Assembly: GCA_016713425.1 (NCBI GenBank)
Contig: JADJPE010000005.1
Span: 3,224,001-3,288,000 of the forward strand
Reading direction: 5' to 3'
DNA from: Deltaproteobacteria bacterium
GTDB taxonomy: Bacteria > Myxococcota > Kuafuiibacteriia > Kuafuiibacteriales > Kuafuiibacteriaceae
DNA length: 64,000 bases
Under the pieces are notes generated by a model. The model made no database searches. It was not told the DNA's origin and saw only the letters and a list, made by a program, of their open reading frames with translations. The position numbers and the translations under genes were made by a program. Positions within the stretch are counted from its first letter, which is position 1, and each line of letters starts with the position of its first letter. This document shows positions 41,694-52,735 of this stretch, piece after piece.

Positions 41694-44570
41694 TTAGTTT
41701 GCGCCACTGAGCGTGATGGTGGTCTTGGCTGCGTCTTCGATCTCCTGAGCGCTGAATCGAAGCGGGAAGGCGAGGTTTTGGAGCCAGCCATCGAGCAGAT
41801 CTGCGTAATGCGGGCTATTCTTGAAGAAGGCCTGGCCTCCGGGCAGCGAGATGGAGCATCGGACGAACGGCGATTGGGCGGCGCAGGCCAAGCGCATCGA
41901 GGGGCCGTAGCTGTGCGAGAAGTCTCCGTGCGCCGCATCATTGGGCGAGGCGATGTCGACTGTGTGAAGACCACCGTCATTGGCGAACGGTCCCACATCG
42001 AAGGCGCGCGTGAGGCTACTGAACACGGCGTGACGAAGGGTCAGCGTGTGAATGCGCCCCCACCGCCAGTCGTCCGGGTTTGGGCCGAGGCGCGCGATGA
42101 GGTCGGATGCGGCGTCGTTGACCGCTCGGACGATGGTGGTGTGTCGATCCTCGACGACGGCGGTCGTGCTGACGTCGTCGAAGTAGTCGCTCGCGTGGAC
42201 GAATGTCTCGGGCGCTGTGAGCGCGATGATCACCGGCGTCGTTCCGGCGGTCGTGTCGCTCCCGAGGGCGGCCAGCTCGTCGCCGAAGATGCGTTTGCTC
42301 AGACGAGGGAACAGGACATGAAACGCAGTGCATCCGATGGAGGCCGCCGCGATCGCCGGCGTCGTAACTTTTTCGGAGGACGGCGACGATCCGCTCAGCC
42401 CGGTTGGGCAGGTGTAGTCCCAGGCCTTGAGCGCGGTGAGGAGCGTCCGCCCCTCCGAAGTCAGAAGTTCCTGCGCGGACGCTTGCTCGGCTGCGTCGAT
42501 CACGGTCGGGAGGCACCGTTCACCGACGAGAGAATATGTGTCCGCTTGCAGGGCCTGCGCGGTTGCGATGGTTTGCTCGGCGCTCTCCGCGAGACGGTCG
42601 ACGATTCGTTGGTGTCGAATGCCGTCGGCTGTGAAGCCTTGCCAAACCGGCTGACCATCGTTGCTCGGGTCGCCATCGGCAAGCGCCCCCGTCATGTCGT
42701 TGTTCGCGGTCGCCAGGTAGCCGGCGGCCGGATTTTCGGCCTGAGGCAACTCGGAATAGGGCACCCACTCTCCCCACTCGGCCGAGCCGTCGCCCGGCAA
42801 CGGAAGCCAGGTTGGCACGGCCATGGACGCCCAGGGCCGCGTGGGAATCCGATTGTATGGGAACCAGCCCGTTTCGCCTCCGCGTGTAGCGACGATGAAG
42901 TTCTGGCCAACATTCGTGCCGTGGCTAATCGCCGCCTTGGCTTCGGATAGGTCTTTGGCCCGAAACAATCCTGCGAGAAGATTCAAGTCGGTCGTCATGT
43001 CCTGGCCGGTCCATCGAACGGAGACGGCCACGCGGGCTGCTTCGGACTTGGATACGACGGGTCCGTGGTGAGGCACGTACTCGAACGAGCGGCTCTCTGT
43101 TTGCCCATTTGGGAGCTTGAACGTGAAGTCTCGGCGAACGATCGGAACCTCGTGCCCGTTAAAGATCACGGCATCGCCAGCGGCATTGAGTGTTTCGACA
43201 TAGACGTCCGTTGCATCGAAATACGTGACCGTCGCCCCCCACGCGATGTCTTCGTTTTGGCCGAGGAGGATGCCTGGCAGGCCCGGCATCGACACGCCTG
43301 CGATATGAACGGTTCCGGTCCCGGCCGTCTTTGCATCGAGGCTTGCCAAGTACCAGATCGACGGGTTCGAGAGCTCGAGATGCGGGTCGTTCGCCATGAT
43401 GGCGTGTCCGTCGGCCGTCCGCGATGCGGCAACGATCCAGTTGTTCGAACCGCGCGACTGATCGACGGGCTTTGCGACGGGCGCTAGAAACTCGCGTCCC
43501 CGGGTGAGCACATCCGAGAGCGTGCGAAGGCGTACCTGTGCGGCGCGCAGCTCGGCCGCGGCCGCGCGATTCTTTGCGTTGATCGGGCTATGTCCTCGTC
43601 GGGAGCGATCGCTGGGAAAGTCGGTCAGCACTGCGCTGGCGAATGCCGGTCGAACACCGAAGACGTCGAACGCGACGTCGGGCGGAAGCTGAGAGAAGAT
43701 CTGGCCGAGGTAGATCTCGGACGATGCGAAGTTCGTCAGCTCCGTGACGAGCGAGAGGATGACGGAGATGGAATCGTGCGCCGACCAAGGCTCGATGCGT
43801 GACGCGTAGGCCTTCCATTCGTCGGTAAGCTGGGCCTCGTTGGCGCCGTTCTTCAGATCCTCGATCCACGCGTTGACCCCGGTGGCGTACGCCTCGAAGA
43901 TCGCCTTCGTCTTCTCGTCGGCCGCGGCCCAAAGAGCGTCCTCGATACGGTCGCCGGTACGGGTCGCAATGAACTGACGCGTGGAGTAGTCCTGATCGAG
44001 GGCTAGGGCGCCGAGGATCTCCGCGAGGCGACCTTGTGCGAAGCGTCGGTTCAGATCCATCTGGCCGAACCGTTGTGCCGCGTGAAAATAGCCCTCGGCC
44101 GCGAAACAGTCTTCGTCCGTCGCGCACGTCAGGTGAAGAACGCCTTCGTCGTCGAAGGTCGCCCGCACGTCTTGAGTCAGGCCTGGAATGACCGGGTGAA
44201 TCGACGACGCGTCCCCTGCATCTTCGCCGCCGATCGGACCCGCATCACCTGCGTCGCTCGCATGCGCCGCATCCGTCCCGTCCGTCGCATCGCCCCCGTC
44301 GACCGTCTGCCCGTCTGTGGCGCCGGTCGCGTCGAGCGTGCCGCCGTCCGTCGATGCATCTGCGGACGGAGGTTGAGGGTTGGTGTCCTCGCTGCAGCCG
44401 AGCGTGAGTCCGGCGGCGCCCATGATCCCGACGCTGAGCAAGATGGCCAACACATGTGGCCTCGGGTTGCGGATTGTGTCGCGGTCACGGTCGCCGGTGT
44501 TGGCGTTGTTGACGCTGACGTTGACGTTGAGATCGGTGTCTCGACCCCTATCGATTCTGGTTCGCAGCAT
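41694..44570 (-). CDS. Penicillin acylase-family Ntn hydrolase, lipoprotein
   Basis: A 958-residue precursor with a lipobox (LTLGCSED, Cys about residue 59), then a low-complexity Asp/Gly/Thr/Ala linker to about residue 125, then a full penicillin acylase domain. The alpha part (CFAAEGYFHAAQRFGQMDLN) precedes the autoprocessing site; the nucleophile Ser is in RGSNNWIVA (about residue 375), followed by DPHLELSNPSIWYL. Further beta-chain motifs follow (GTNVGQNFIVA). Such enzymes cleave themselves and hydrolyse amides, including acyl-homoserine lactones and beta-lactams. Surface or periplasmic location is likely. Substrate unknown. Confidence 0.9.
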   Translation of the reverse strand: MLRTRIDRGRDTDLNVNVSVNNANTGDRDRDTIRNPRPHVLAILLSVGIMGAAGLTLGCSEDTNPQPPSADASTDGGTLDATGATDGQTVDGGDATDGTDAAHASDAGDAGPIGGEDAGDASSIHPVIPGLTQDVRATFDDEGVLHLTCATDEDCFAAEGYFHAAQRFGQMDLNRRFAQGRLAEILGALALDQDYSTRQFIATRTGDRIEDALWAAADEKTKAIFEAYATGVNAWIEDLKNGANEAQLTDEWKAYASRIEPWSAHDSISVILSLVTELTNFASSEIYLGQIFSQLPPDVAFDVFGVRPAFASAVLTDFPSDRSRRGHSPINAKNRAAAAELRAAQVRLRTLSDVLTRGREFLAPVAKPVDQSRGSNNWIVAASRTADGHAIMANDPHLELSNPSIWYLASLDAKTAGTGTVHIAGVSMPGLPGILLGQNEDIAWGATVTYFDATDVYVETLNAAGDAVIFNGHEVPIVRRDFTFKLPNGQTESRSFEYVPHHGPVVSKSEAARVAVSVRWTGQDMTTDLNLLAGLFRAKDLSEAKAAISHGTNVGQNFIVATRGGETGWFPYNRIPTRPWASMAVPTWLPLPGDGSAEWGEWVPYSELPQAENPAAGYLATANNDMTGALADGDPSNDGQPVWQGFTADGIRHQRIVDRLAESAEQTIATAQALQADTYSLVGERCLPTVIDAAEQASAQELLTSEGRTLLTALKAWDYTCPTGLSGSSPSSEKVTTPAIAAASIGCTAFHVLFPRLSKRIFGDELAALGSDTTAGTTPVIIALTAPETFVHASDYFDDVSTTAVVEDRHTTIVRAVNDAASDLIARLGPNPDDWRWGRIHTLTLRHAVFSSLTRAFDVGPFANDGGLHTVDIASPNDAAHGDFSHSYGPSMRLACAAQSPFVRCSISLPGGQAFFKNSPHYADLLDGWLQNLAFPLRFSAQEIEDAAKTTITLSGAN

Positions 44571-44680
44571 CCTGCGAATCTATGTGGGCGGCGCCCAGAG
44601 TCAACGAACCCGACACCTTGTGTTCATTGGGCCTGATGGATTGGGGCCGATCCATGCGGGGCCCCTGTGTCGCGCGCAGC

Positions 44681-45637
<957 letters not shown>

Positions 45638-45673
45638 CGCTCGTGTGGTCGCGTCTTCGGTGTCCTCCGTCAA

Positions 45674-45755
45674 GCGGATCACTATGCGGATCACTATGCG
45701 GATCACTAAGCGGATCACTAAGCGGATCACTAAGCGGATCACTAAGCGGATCACC
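45674..45755. repeat. 12-bp tandem repeat upstream of menB
   Basis: The unit GCGGATCACTAA (first two copies end in TAT) is repeated six times plus a partial copy, 37 bases upstream of the menB start. It lies in the 5' leader or promoter and could change expression by copy-number slippage. Confidence 0.9.
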
Positions 45756-45935
45756 GGGCGTACGGTGCCGCCCGCTCCCCCCAGGCAACCGCCGGAAATT
45801 TACGTATCCGTCACTTGGACGATGACTCATGTTCCTTGATGTGGTTTGGGTAGCCGGATAACCGTGGGTCTAATATCGACGACCAGACTCTCGCCTGCGC
45901 CCGACGTCGGTGAGCAACAAAGGGGAAAGATCCGA

Positions 45936-48308
45936 ATGCGAGCATCACACTGGTGGATGGTGGGGGCCGCCGTCTTCGCTGTTGGCTGCGAAGATGGGCC
46001 GACCCAGATTTTCACGCCCTTACCCGAGGCGGCCAATCCGTCCGCGATGAACGGTACGACTTCCGGAACGCCGTGGGTCGAGCCAGGGGATCGGGGTTTC
46101 GATGATATCCAGCAGGGTGATGATCTCGCCCGAGGTAGCTTCTGCAGTGAGGCCGAGCGCACCGCGCAAGTCGAGCAGATGACCACCGCGCCCATCATTC
46201 CGAATGTCTCGGTGGGCGGGGTGCCGCTTTGGGGCAAGAATGGTGGACAGGTCTCCGTGGACGACCTCGTGGGTCGCCCGAGTCTCGATCCGAGCCTCTT
46301 CTGCGAGCCGACGACGATCTACTCCGATGCTTATGCATGGGGTCCGGCGAGCGAGGTCCTCGCGCTCTTCGACGAGGAGACCCGGCTCGTGACCGCGCTC
46401 GTCGCGTTTTCCGGCTACCTCGGCAAGCTTGAAGGCACGTACAAGGATGAGGCCGGAGCCATGGTTCCCGTGGTTCTGCAGACGCGGGAATACCTCAACG
46501 TCAAGGGGACAAACTTGACGCAACATGCAGGGCGAGCGGAGCAGGCGACCAAGGAGAACTCTTGGCTGAACCACGGCAAGATCACGGCTGTCTACCGGAT
46601 GCTTCGGGAAACCTATTTCAACGAGGCGCCGCTGCCCGATGACTACGACTGCGTGGCCGAGCAGCTCTGCGATGTTCAGTACGAAAACGCCGACGACAAA
46701 GTCGAGCAACACACCTTCATCAACTTCGTTCGGCTTGGTGTTCAGCTTCGATTCCTTCCGGGCGGCAAGCTTCAGTACGTGATCCTCGTGCCGGTCAATG
46801 TCGCGGATTTCGAGACCGCCGGCACCATCCAGTTGGGCACGCAGACCGGGATCGACTTCAAGTACGACAGCCTCATGGTCGACGGCTGCGCCTTTGGTCT
46901 CGGAGCGACGCCGGTGTCTTGGCGGACATTCAAGGAGCGCTGCCTCCCCGAGAACATCCGCGAGACGGCGCTGAATCAGGTCCAGTACGACGTGCACACC
47001 ATGCGCGACGCCGTCGACGTCAACTTCAACGGTCTTGCGCTTGGGTTCCTTCGGAATGGCGAGAAGCCGCCGCTCAAAGACGGCCAGCGTCCGGATGATG
47101 ACGATTATCTGTATTCGGTCAGCTTCTATCGCGGGTTGAGCGCTGAGGTTCAGGAGTTCAATCCGTATCGGCTCGCCACGGTGTTTGCGCAGAAGCTCTC
47201 GGCTCGCCTTCGCGATTCGATCGTTGCCACGGGCGCATCGACGCCTGTCTCGGCGCATCCGTTCTATGACTATCCGATCGACGTGCCCGAGGGGCTCACG
47301 GACGGCCCCAGCGCGCTTCGCGAGCTCTCGTACGTCGACGAGTACGGACGTCCCCAGGAGTTTATCGGCTCGGTTGTGCGTCAGATCTGGGCGGACTACG
47401 ACGAGCTGACGGACGAGCAGCGTTTGATGATCGATCCGCGGGTCCGCGGCGAGGTCTACCTCATCGAGCCTTTCGTCGAGGCGGCGCTCGAGGCCTTTGC
47501 TGCCGGCGCGGGCGCTGACGCGAACAGCTTCCGGTTCGTTGCGGCGACGGACGACCAGCGGTGGTCGCTCGGCTACCTCCACTTCCGCGATGCTCAAGGC
47601 GTCCCGTATCGTCTGTTCACGAACTACAAGCTCGACCAGCGTGCCATTACGGCGGTGATGGTGGAGCGCGGTCAGAGTGCGGTCGACAACTTCATCGACA
47701 TCTGGCGAGACATGGTCCGCGCCGCGATTGGTGGAGACTACCCGTACTACATGGCTTCGGATGCGGCCCTGCGCGGTAATCCGATCGGCCTTGCGGGTTC
47801 GGGTATCCACGTCCTGTCGGCCGATCGCCAGCTCGACACGCTGAAGGTTGCGCTCGATATCGATTTTCCTCCTGACGAGAACACCCCTGCACCCACCCAA
47901 ACGCTGGTTGTGTCCGGTCTACCGCTCAGCGATCGCAACGGATACCTCCGCCAAACGGCGGGCGAGTCGTGGGAGTTCGTGCCTGCGCATGTTGTTCGTC
48001 TGAACGGCAAAGAGACGGCGATGACGGCGTACGTCGGCGAGTCTGGGTTGATTGAGGCGCTGTTCGTGAGCCTCTTCAAAGGGCCGTTCAGTCTATGTCC
48101 GGGGCTTGCGCTCCAGGCGGGCGATGACGTGCGCGCGGCGCTCGATGCGTATGGGCAGGCGGCCGGCGAAAGCGCGGTCCGTGATTGCCAGGTGGTCTTC
48201 GACTACTCAGAGAACGGCAACATCTTGGACCGCGTGGCTTCTTTGAAGTACCGCCGAGCCATCACGACGACCGACGGTCGGGCGACCTCGGTCGAGATGT
48301 GGCGATAG
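45936..48308 (+). CDS. Large lipoprotein, first gene of an envelope cluster
   Basis: A 790-residue precursor starting at ATG 45936 (MRASHWWMVG), behind GGGGAAAG; the open frame extends to 45846 without a better start. The lipobox is FAVGC (Cys about residue 17). The body is a long mixed alpha/beta protein with no family I recognise; segments include DDDYLYSVSFYRGLSAEVQE and DQRWSLGYLHFRD. There are few Cys (DCVAEQLCD). It sits 10 bases before a metalloprotease lipoprotein and then an outer-membrane barrel, so all three are probably one transcription unit and act together in the envelope. Confidence 0.75.
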   Translation: MRASHWWMVGAAVFAVGCEDGPTQIFTPLPEAANPSAMNGTTSGTPWVEPGDRGFDDIQQGDDLARGSFCSEAERTAQVEQMTTAPIIPNVSVGGVPLWGKNGGQVSVDDLVGRPSLDPSLFCEPTTIYSDAYAWGPASEVLALFDEETRLVTALVAFSGYLGKLEGTYKDEAGAMVPVVLQTREYLNVKGTNLTQHAGRAEQATKENSWLNHGKITAVYRMLRETYFNEAPLPDDYDCVAEQLCDVQYENADDKVEQHTFINFVRLGVQLRFLPGGKLQYVILVPVNVADFETAGTIQLGTQTGIDFKYDSLMVDGCAFGLGATPVSWRTFKERCLPENIRETALNQVQYDVHTMRDAVDVNFNGLALGFLRNGEKPPLKDGQRPDDDDYLYSVSFYRGLSAEVQEFNPYRLATVFAQKLSARLRDSIVATGASTPVSAHPFYDYPIDVPEGLTDGPSALRELSYVDEYGRPQEFIGSVVRQIWADYDELTDEQRLMIDPRVRGEVYLIEPFVEAALEAFAAGAGADANSFRFVAATDDQRWSLGYLHFRDAQGVPYRLFTNYKLDQRAITAVMVERGQSAVDNFIDIWRDMVRAAIGGDYPYYMASDAALRGNPIGLAGSGIHVLSADRQLDTLKVALDIDFPPDENTPAPTQTLVVSGLPLSDRNGYLRQTAGESWEFVPAHVVRLNGKETAMTAYVGESGLIEALFVSLFKGPFSLCPGLALQAGDDVRAALDAYGQAAGESAVRDCQVVFDYSENGNILDRVASLKYRRAITTTDGRATSVEMWR

Positions 48309-48318
48309 GGAGCACCCC

Positions 48319-51300
48319 ATGAATATTGTTTGCAAGAAGCTCAGTGTCTTTGCCTTGGGGCTCACCATCGTCGGATGTGTGGACTACCGAGAAGTTCGAA
48401 ATGGCCTGGAAGACGAGGCGGTCTATCTGACGAAAGGTGAGCTCACCACTTCGAATCCGAAGCTTGGCCCGTCGTCGACGGACACCGGGTGGCTGATGAA
48501 GGTGACCACGGTGAAGGCGAGCTCGCCCAACATCGTGGGCGACTATGCGTTCCCGGGTTTCGAGAGCGATGCGCGATATGTGCAGATGCGCTTCCAGGAG
48601 AATGCGTTGCAGATCCTGGATGGTCGAAAGCTCCAGGACGACAATGCCGAAGATCCCAACGACGACCTCTCCACGAGCACCGAGCGGGTCATGCTCGAGT
48701 TTGCGGGGCGGAACGTCGACGTCAAGCTGCGGGAGAACCTCGACGGCGAGCGCACGAACTGGCTCGAGGAGAACGTCGAAGCGCCCTGGCAGCGTCGTCA
48801 GAAGTTCAAGGTTGATTTCGAGAAGAGCAACCTCGACCCGATTTCGACGGTTGCGTGGTTCTACGGCGATTACCTTGCCGACTGCGCCAGCACGATCGGC
48901 TCGAACCTCGTTCCTGGAAGCTTCGAGTGGGATCCCCAAGATCAGTACATGAGCTTCGTCGTCGAGGTGACGTACAAGCTCAACCTGGCGACCCAATTCG
49001 GGGGCTGCTGGGATCTCGTTTCGTTGGCGACCGGCACCGGAAGCTCGACGATCCAGTATCGCTTCTCGTTCTATCGTCCGGGCCCCAGCGCGTACGCGGC
49101 GGATGGCTTGGTCGAGGAGATCGGAGAGAAGGACGAGGTCAACAAGAAGTACGGTGCCTTCCAGGTGCTGAACACGTTCCGGGACGAAGAGACGGGTCTT
49201 CTTTCGGCGCGCAGCCTGCTTCAGCGGTGGAATCCGAATCGAGCCGAGCCGGTGGTGTTCTACTTCCATCCTGGCTTCCCCGAGCGATTCAAGCCGATGT
49301 TCGACGAGATCAAGGCTCAGACGAACCGCGTCCTCGAAGAGGCTGGGGCGAAGCTCCGGTTTGACTTCCGCGAATGGAATGACGGTGGCATCGAGCGGCA
49401 GTTCGGCGACCTCCGGTACAGCTTCGTCGTGTGGCATCAGGATATCGATACGACCCGCGGGCTCTTAGGCTACGGTCCATCGTCCACGGATCCGCGGACC
49501 GGCGAGGTCATCAGCGCGAACCTGAACCTCTATAACGTGGGCCTCGACTACTACCGGTATCTGATTCAGGCGTATCTGGAGGACAACGGCGGTATCGAGA
49601 AGGCGTCCGGTCTCGCGTGGGAGGAGACGGCTTGTACGCCGGGAACCACGACGGCGACGACGGGTCGGCTCCGAGCCACGCTGTTCAACGAAATGCGTCG
49701 GGTGATGGAGCTTCCGGAGCCGGGACCGGGGGATGACCCCAGTGCATTGTTCATTCCGGAGCCCCATCAAACGCATGAGGCTTTCATGAACACGTATCAT
49801 CGGTTGCTGCCTGAGGTTCGCTACACGAATCCGGGTTGGAATCAGTACGTCTACCGTCCGTCCACGACGCAGCCGATCAACAACTTTGGCGAGCGCTTGG
49901 CGGTGGAGCGAGACTTCAAGGGCATGATGGAGGGGATTCTCCTCAATCAGAATCCGTTCGAAGGTGCTTCGCTTTACGGGCGTGACGGCATCCAGAAGCA
50001 GGTCGAGTTTGTCGACAACTTCCGCAAATGGCGGCGCAACCACGATCATCTCCAGGCCGATCAGGAAATGATGATGGGCCTGAAGAACGTGTATGCGTTC
50101 GATGCGAACGACGCCGTCAACGCGATTTCGAAAGGCGCGCGTCGCTGCAAGGCGAACGGCTTCTACGAGTCCGATGAGGAGTACTCGGAGCGCATCATCG
50201 AGGACGTCGTCTTTCATGTCGCGATTCACGAGTTCGGCCACAACCTGAGCTTGCGGCATAACTTCTACGGAAGCGTCGATGCGAAGCACATGAAGGACGG
50301 CGAGGTTTCGGCGTCCGTCATGGACTACGTGGCGTCCTGGGAAGAGGCGGGATCCAAGCGGGTTTTCGGGGAGTACGATGAGTCGGCACTTCAATGGATC
50401 TACGGCGACGCCTCCAAGCGCGCCGAGATGATGACGAAAGACCTCCTCTACTGCACCGACGAGCATCGCCAGAACTCGCCGCTTTGTACGGCGCACGATC
50501 TTGGCGTGACGCCAGCGCAGATCACGCTCAACGCGATCGAGCGGTACGATTTCCTGTACTCGATCCGGAATCGCCGAGCGTTTCGCAAGTTTTGGGATAC
50601 CTCCGGATACGTGGGGAGTGTCTACAGCTCGATCTTCCCGCTTCTGCGCATGATGAATCTCGCGGCCTATGACTGGGGTGGAGGCGGCGTTAAGGAAACG
50701 CTGAAGCGACTCGACCAAGTCGATGAGGCGCGCGCTGTGCTCTCCGATCCCGAGTATGATGAGATTGCGATCGACGTCGAGAACGACCTCGAAGCCGCCA
50801 ACGCCTTGATCCTCGCGTTCTTCGACGCGGTGATCAACCAGCCGGCGAGCTTCCGGAACTTCCAGACCGAGCTCGACCCGTATTACGGCGACGTCCTGCG
50901 GCTTGGCATCGTGGTCGACAAGCTCTACGCGATGTTTGCCTTCATGGACTTCAACGAGGTCTACAACTACAACCCGAACGTCTACGACTACTACGCGCTC
51001 TATGACATTGGCTGGGGACCGCGGAACGCCGCGTTGTCGCAGCGGGTCCTCGACAACATGTTGGGGTCTGGCTACGACACGTTTCGTTGGTTCAGATATC
51101 TGGGCATCGGGATCTTCGCGAGCGTGACGAACACGAACTCGGTCGGAAGCGCTCAGCTCAAGGACCGGATCGCGATCGAGCGCTACGAGAACATGGAGGA
51201 GCTCACCGAGGCCTACGGCGACGACGTTTTGAGGACGGTTCTTGCGGTCGACAATCCTCAGCAGACGTTCGTCCATGATGGTGAAGTCTATGTCTACACG

Positions 51301-51477
51301 TTCCTGCCTGATCGCGCCTGGCACTTGGTTGCGCGCCAGTCGCGGAGCCCGGTGAGCTTCCAGTTCATGCGCGATTACAACGCGGAGCTGAACACCGGCT
51401 CGGAGTCGCAGGACAACTTTGGCTTGAAGACCTTGTTGGCGTACCACGAGTACTACAACAACTTCGTTGGGTTCTAA
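48319..51477 (+). CDS. Metzincin-like zinc metalloprotease lipoprotein
   Basis: A 1052-residue precursor with a lipobox (LTIVGC, Cys about residue 20). The zinc site is HEFGHNLSLRHNF (His 637, Glu 638, His 641, His 647): the extended HExxHxx-x-xxH spacing of metzincins but with Ser in place of the usual Gly. A Met-turn-like SVMDY follows at about 665. Flanking sequence (FVVWHQDIDTTRGLLGYGPS) resembles large DUF4953/DUF5117-type zinc proteases. Residues 1 to about 280 form a separate N-terminal domain. It starts 10 bases after the upstream lipoprotein and ends three bases before the barrel gene. Substrate unknown. Confidence 0.85.
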   Translation: MNIVCKKLSVFALGLTIVGCVDYREVRNGLEDEAVYLTKGELTTSNPKLGPSSTDTGWLMKVTTVKASSPNIVGDYAFPGFESDARYVQMRFQENALQILDGRKLQDDNAEDPNDDLSTSTERVMLEFAGRNVDVKLRENLDGERTNWLEENVEAPWQRRQKFKVDFEKSNLDPISTVAWFYGDYLADCASTIGSNLVPGSFEWDPQDQYMSFVVEVTYKLNLATQFGGCWDLVSLATGTGSSTIQYRFSFYRPGPSAYAADGLVEEIGEKDEVNKKYGAFQVLNTFRDEETGLLSARSLLQRWNPNRAEPVVFYFHPGFPERFKPMFDEIKAQTNRVLEEAGAKLRFDFREWNDGGIERQFGDLRYSFVVWHQDIDTTRGLLGYGPSSTDPRTGEVISANLNLYNVGLDYYRYLIQAYLEDNGGIEKASGLAWEETACTPGTTTATTGRLRATLFNEMRRVMELPEPGPGDDPSALFIPEPHQTHEAFMNTYHRLLPEVRYTNPGWNQYVYRPSTTQPINNFGERLAVERDFKGMMEGILLNQNPFEGASLYGRDGIQKQVEFVDNFRKWRRNHDHLQADQEMMMGLKNVYAFDANDAVNAISKGARRCKANGFYESDEEYSERIIEDVVFHVAIHEFGHNLSLRHNFYGSVDAKHMKDGEVSASVMDYVASWEEAGSKRVFGEYDESALQWIYGDASKRAEMMTKDLLYCTDEHRQNSPLCTAHDLGVTPAQITLNAIERYDFLYSIRNRRAFRKFWDTSGYVGSVYSSIFPLLRMMNLAAYDWGGGGVKETLKRLDQVDEARAVLSDPEYDEIAIDVENDLEAANALILAFFDAVINQPASFRNFQTELDPYYGDVLRLGIVVDKLYAMFAFMDFNEVYNYNPNVYDYYALYDIGWGPRNAALSQRVLDNMLGSGYDTFRWFRYLGIGIFASVTNTNSVGSAQLKDRIAIERYENMEELTEAYGDDVLRTVLAVDNPQQTFVHDGEVYVYTFLPDRAWHLVARQSRSPVSFQFMRDYNAELNTGSESQDNFGLKTLLAYHEYYNNFVGF

Positions 51478-51480
51478 GTT

Positions 51481-52665
51481 ATGGCGCATATGGAGACATG
51501 CGCGAGCGTTGTGTTTGCGTGCCTCCTGACGTGGGGCTCGGTCGCTTCGGCGGCCGAGCCCGCGTCGTCCACCAGCGTAGAAGCGCAGCCTTCTTCCCCG
51601 GCGGGCGGAGACGTCGAGGCGCAGCGTTCGGCTTCGGACGTGCCTGTCGCCGAGTCGAGTACCGTTGCGTCGGTCCCCGCGGAGGCGCCGAGCTCGGCCA
51701 AGGCGTCGGACAACCAGGGACGGGATCTCACCGAGGCGTCGGAATCTAGGGCTGAGGCTGAGGCCGGGGCTTCAACCGCCGAGGGCGCGGCGAACGTCGG
51801 CGCGCGCGAGGGCGCGGTTGGCGATGCGAAGGTCGAGGGCGCGGTGGCGCCGGGGAAGGCCAAGCGATCGGTGTTCCTCGAAGGTCTCGCGCAGTTTCGG
51901 CAGCTTTTGGTCGTGGACGAAGATCCCGCCGCGGAGCGGGCGCTTCGTTACGTCGTCCGCGGCGGACTTGTTCTCGACAACGGACTTCGACCCTTCGTTC
52001 GTTTGGAGCTTTGGCAGCGCTTCTATACCGAGGTGAACGAGCAGCTCGAGATGCGAGACATGAGCTTGGGGGCTGAGTATGCACACAAGCTGAGTCTCGA
52101 TGGGCTCGGTCTGCCGGGGCGCACTTTGAGCATGCTCTATCGCGGGAGTTTCTACCTGCCGACTTCGAGAAAGAGCCTCGACCGAGATTTGGTGATCGGG
52201 CCAGACCTGCTCACGGATGCCTCGTTCGAGATCGTCGAGGGACTCGCGGTGGGTGCCCAGGGGCACGGACGCTATCAGTGGTATACGTTTGCCGACCGGG
52301 CGGGGCCGGGTGCGGGTTACAACACGCAGCTCTCGTTCGACGGTACGCTTCGGGTGGTCTATACGCCGTTCCAAGAGACCTCGTTCGGCTCGCTGTCTTT
52401 GGGCGCGGACGTTTGGGTGAGTTACGACAAACGTTACCCGGCGCGTCCAGAAGACAGCGAAGGCCGCAGGGCGAGTTCGGTGACGTACTGGGACCAAGGC
52501 TTTGGCTGGGACCTGTTTGCCGATTACGCCCCAATCGAGGCGTTTTCGGTCCAGGTCTCGGTGGAGCGGGGTGGTCGCGTGAACCGCGACGGCATCGTGA
52601 ATCCACAGTTCCTGGGCCATCGCGACGAGATCGAGATGGTCGTGGGTGTCGCTGGGCACTACTGA
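51481..52665 (+). CDS. Outer-membrane beta-barrel-like protein
   Basis: A 394-residue precursor with a Sec signal peptide (FACLLTWGSVASA). About 100 residues of Ala/Ser/Glu-rich low complexity follow. From about residue 130 the sequence alternates as in barrel strands (GGLVLDNGLRPFVRLELWQR, FYLPTSRKSLDRDLVIGP, LSFDGTLRVVYTPFQ) and ends in an aromatic residue (VAGHY), typical of outer-membrane insertion. No named family recognised. It is the third gene of the cluster, three bases behind the protease, so it is probably its membrane partner. Confidence 0.7.
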   Translation: MAHMETCASVVFACLLTWGSVASAAEPASSTSVEAQPSSPAGGDVEAQRSASDVPVAESSTVASVPAEAPSSAKASDNQGRDLTEASESRAEAEAGASTAEGAANVGAREGAVGDAKVEGAVAPGKAKRSVFLEGLAQFRQLLVVDEDPAAERALRYVVRGGLVLDNGLRPFVRLELWQRFYTEVNEQLEMRDMSLGAEYAHKLSLDGLGLPGRTLSMLYRGSFYLPTSRKSLDRDLVIGPDLLTDASFEIVEGLAVGAQGHGRYQWYTFADRAGPGAGYNTQLSFDGTLRVVYTPFQETSFGSLSLGADVWVSYDKRYPARPEDSEGRRASSVTYWDQGFGWDLFADYAPIEAFSVQVSVERGGRVNRDGIVNPQFLGHRDEIEMVVGVAGHY

Positions 52666-52692
52666 GCCTCAGCGCTCACCCGCCTCACGTCG

Positions 52693-52735
52693 GTCTCTTC
52701 ACGTCAGTCTCTTCACGTCAGTCTCTTCACGTCAG
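52693..52735. repeat. 14-bp tandem repeat, three copies
   Basis: GTCTCTTCACGTCA is repeated three times between the barrel gene and the convergent hemerythrin gene. Confidence 0.85.

Noticed and set aside
46020..47900. Open minus-strand frame of 626 codons
   Set aside because: Antisense to the large lipoprotein gene, which has a lipobox, ribosome site and operon context.
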